Below are positions 12,255-12,979 of a stretch of DNA of 12,979 nucleotides, one piece after another. The stretch is from assembly GCA_030632465.1 (NCBI GenBank), contig DAOVUR010000032.1, positions 1 through 12,979 on the forward strand. The letters are read 5' to 3'. The position numbers and the translations under genes were made by a program. The stretch comes from a bacterium (GTDB lineage: Bacteria > Verrucomicrobiota > Kiritimatiellia > UBA8416 > CAMZLY01). The first letter of the stretch is position 1, and the number at the start of each line of letters is the position of its first letter. The notes beneath the pieces were generated by a model. It was not told the DNA's origin. It worked only from the letters and a program-made list of their open reading frames with translations, and made no database searches.

Positions 12255-12979
12255 TTGCATACTCAATACTTCGAGTTTCACGAATGACAACAATTTTTAT
12301 CTGCCCTGGGTACTTAAGTTCATCTTCAATTTTTCTACTAACATCACGAGCCAATACCATTGCGCTATTATCATCAACATTCTGCGGGTCAACCAGTAAT
12401 CGCACTTCGCGTCCAGCCTGAATCGCATAACTCTTATGCACACCCTCAAAACTGTTGGCAATACTCTCCAATTTTTCAAGACGCTTAACGTAAATATCGG
12501 TTGTCTCTGATCGCGCACCAACACGTGAACTAGATATTGCATCTGCCGCCGCACATAGATGTGCATACAACGACTCTGCCGGCACTTCTTCATGATGCGC
12601 AGCAACTGCATTAACAACCAGAATACTTTCACCATGACGTTTCAGCAAGTCTGCACCAATAATTGCATGCCCACCCTCAACCTCATGATCAAGTGCTTTC
12701 CCAATATCATGAAACAGACCTATACGCTTAGCAATAGAAACGTCAAGATCAAGCTCACCAGCCATTACACCCATCAGTTGCGCGACTTCCAACGAATGAT
12801 TCAGTACATTCTGAGTATAACTTGTTCTGTATTTCAGGCGACCTAATTTACGCGTAAGCTCCGGAGCCACATCTTGAATACCAGCAGCATAGACAGCCTC
12901 TTCGCCAGCTTTACGTATCGTTTCTTCCATACTCTCCTGAACAGACTCAACAACTTCCTCAATTCTCGCAGGATGAATA
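12250..12979 (-). CDS. rny: Ribonuclease Y, C-terminal part (runs off the window)
   Basis: The reading frame is open to the window edge at 12979, giving 242 visible residues of the roughly 510-520 residues typical for the family. RNase Y is a membrane-anchored endoribonuclease that starts mRNA decay. The visible part begins with IHPARIEEVVESV, the helix before the HD domain, then RTSYTQNVLNHSLEVAQLMG, the metal-binding pair HD in GLFHDIGKALDHEVEGGHA, AAHHEEVPAESLYAHL and the C-terminal SSSRVGARSET and QIKIVVIRETRS blocks. The N-terminal transmembrane anchor, coiled coil and KH domain must lie outside the window. The internal ATG at 12930 is not the start. The TAG stop lies within the first copy of a 7-base repeat. 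Confidence 0.96.
   Translation of the reverse strand, partial: IHPARIEEVVESVQESMEETIRKAGEEAVYAAGIQDVAPELTRKLGRLKYRTSYTQNVLNHSLEVAQLMGVMAGELDLDVSIAKRIGLFHDIGKALDHEVEGGHAIIGADLLKRHGESILVVNAVAAHHEEVPAESLYAHLCAAADAISSSRVGARSETTDIYVKRLEKLESIANSFEGVHKSYAIQAGREVRLLVDPQNVDDNSAMVLARDVSRKIEDELKYPGQIKIVVIRETRSIEYAK

Noticed and set aside
12297..12635. Minus-strand open frame of 112 residues within rny
   Set aside because: It is an alternative frame of the HD-domain coding region with Trp/Arg/Met-rich nonsense composition.

Overview
The window reads as an ordinary, densely coded chromosomal segment of a diderm (Gram-negative type) bacterium of moderate to low GC (about 40% by eye). All sixteen protein genes and the single tRNA lie on the minus strand, so transcription runs from position 12979 toward position 1. 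A phosphoheptose isomerase (a lipopolysaccharide-type sugar enzyme) and an outer lipoprotein-style signal peptide suggest a diderm. The McsA-McsB-ClpC protein-arginine-phosphorylation module, which is best known from Firmicutes, also occurs in Lentisphaerota, Kiritimatiellota, Omnitrophota and relatives. I therefore guess a PVC-superphylum or Omnitrophota-like organism; this is an inference and not a proof.

Layout in the direction of transcription. (1) 12979-9905: the 3' part of ribonuclease Y (rny), a YmdB-type metallophosphoesterase, a GmhA-type sugar isomerase and an unrecognised secreted protein. (2) 9879-5462: a good sigma70-type promoter, tRNA-Leu(CAG), then mcsA, mcsB and clpC, a protein quality-control operon without an adjacent ctsR. 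(3) 5350-2445: a promoter candidate, then rpsP, trmD, rplS, rnhB and yraN, the classical ribosome/tRNA-modification cluster but without rimM. (4) 2360-994: a stand-alone acyltransferase of the 2-oxoacid-dehydrogenase E2 fold and a small membrane protein, followed by two overlapping terminator-like hairpins. (5) 754-31: a 64-residue conserved-looking small protein and a thioredoxin-like lipoprotein.

The most unusual structure lies between genes. At least four intergenic junctions carry short degenerate tandem repeats with a 7-base period (after rny, after clpC, between rplS and rnhB, and before yraN), and the rnhB-yraN gap adds an 8-base-period tract and two hairpins. Two of the heptamer loci (after rny and after clpC) also hold GC-rich hairpins of one family in opposite orientations. 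The repeats touch or overlap stop codons: rny ends at the first unit, and clpC takes its last codons and stop from the array. This looks like a dispersed family of small intergenic elements in the genome. No phage, insertion sequence, CRISPR array or defence system is visible.
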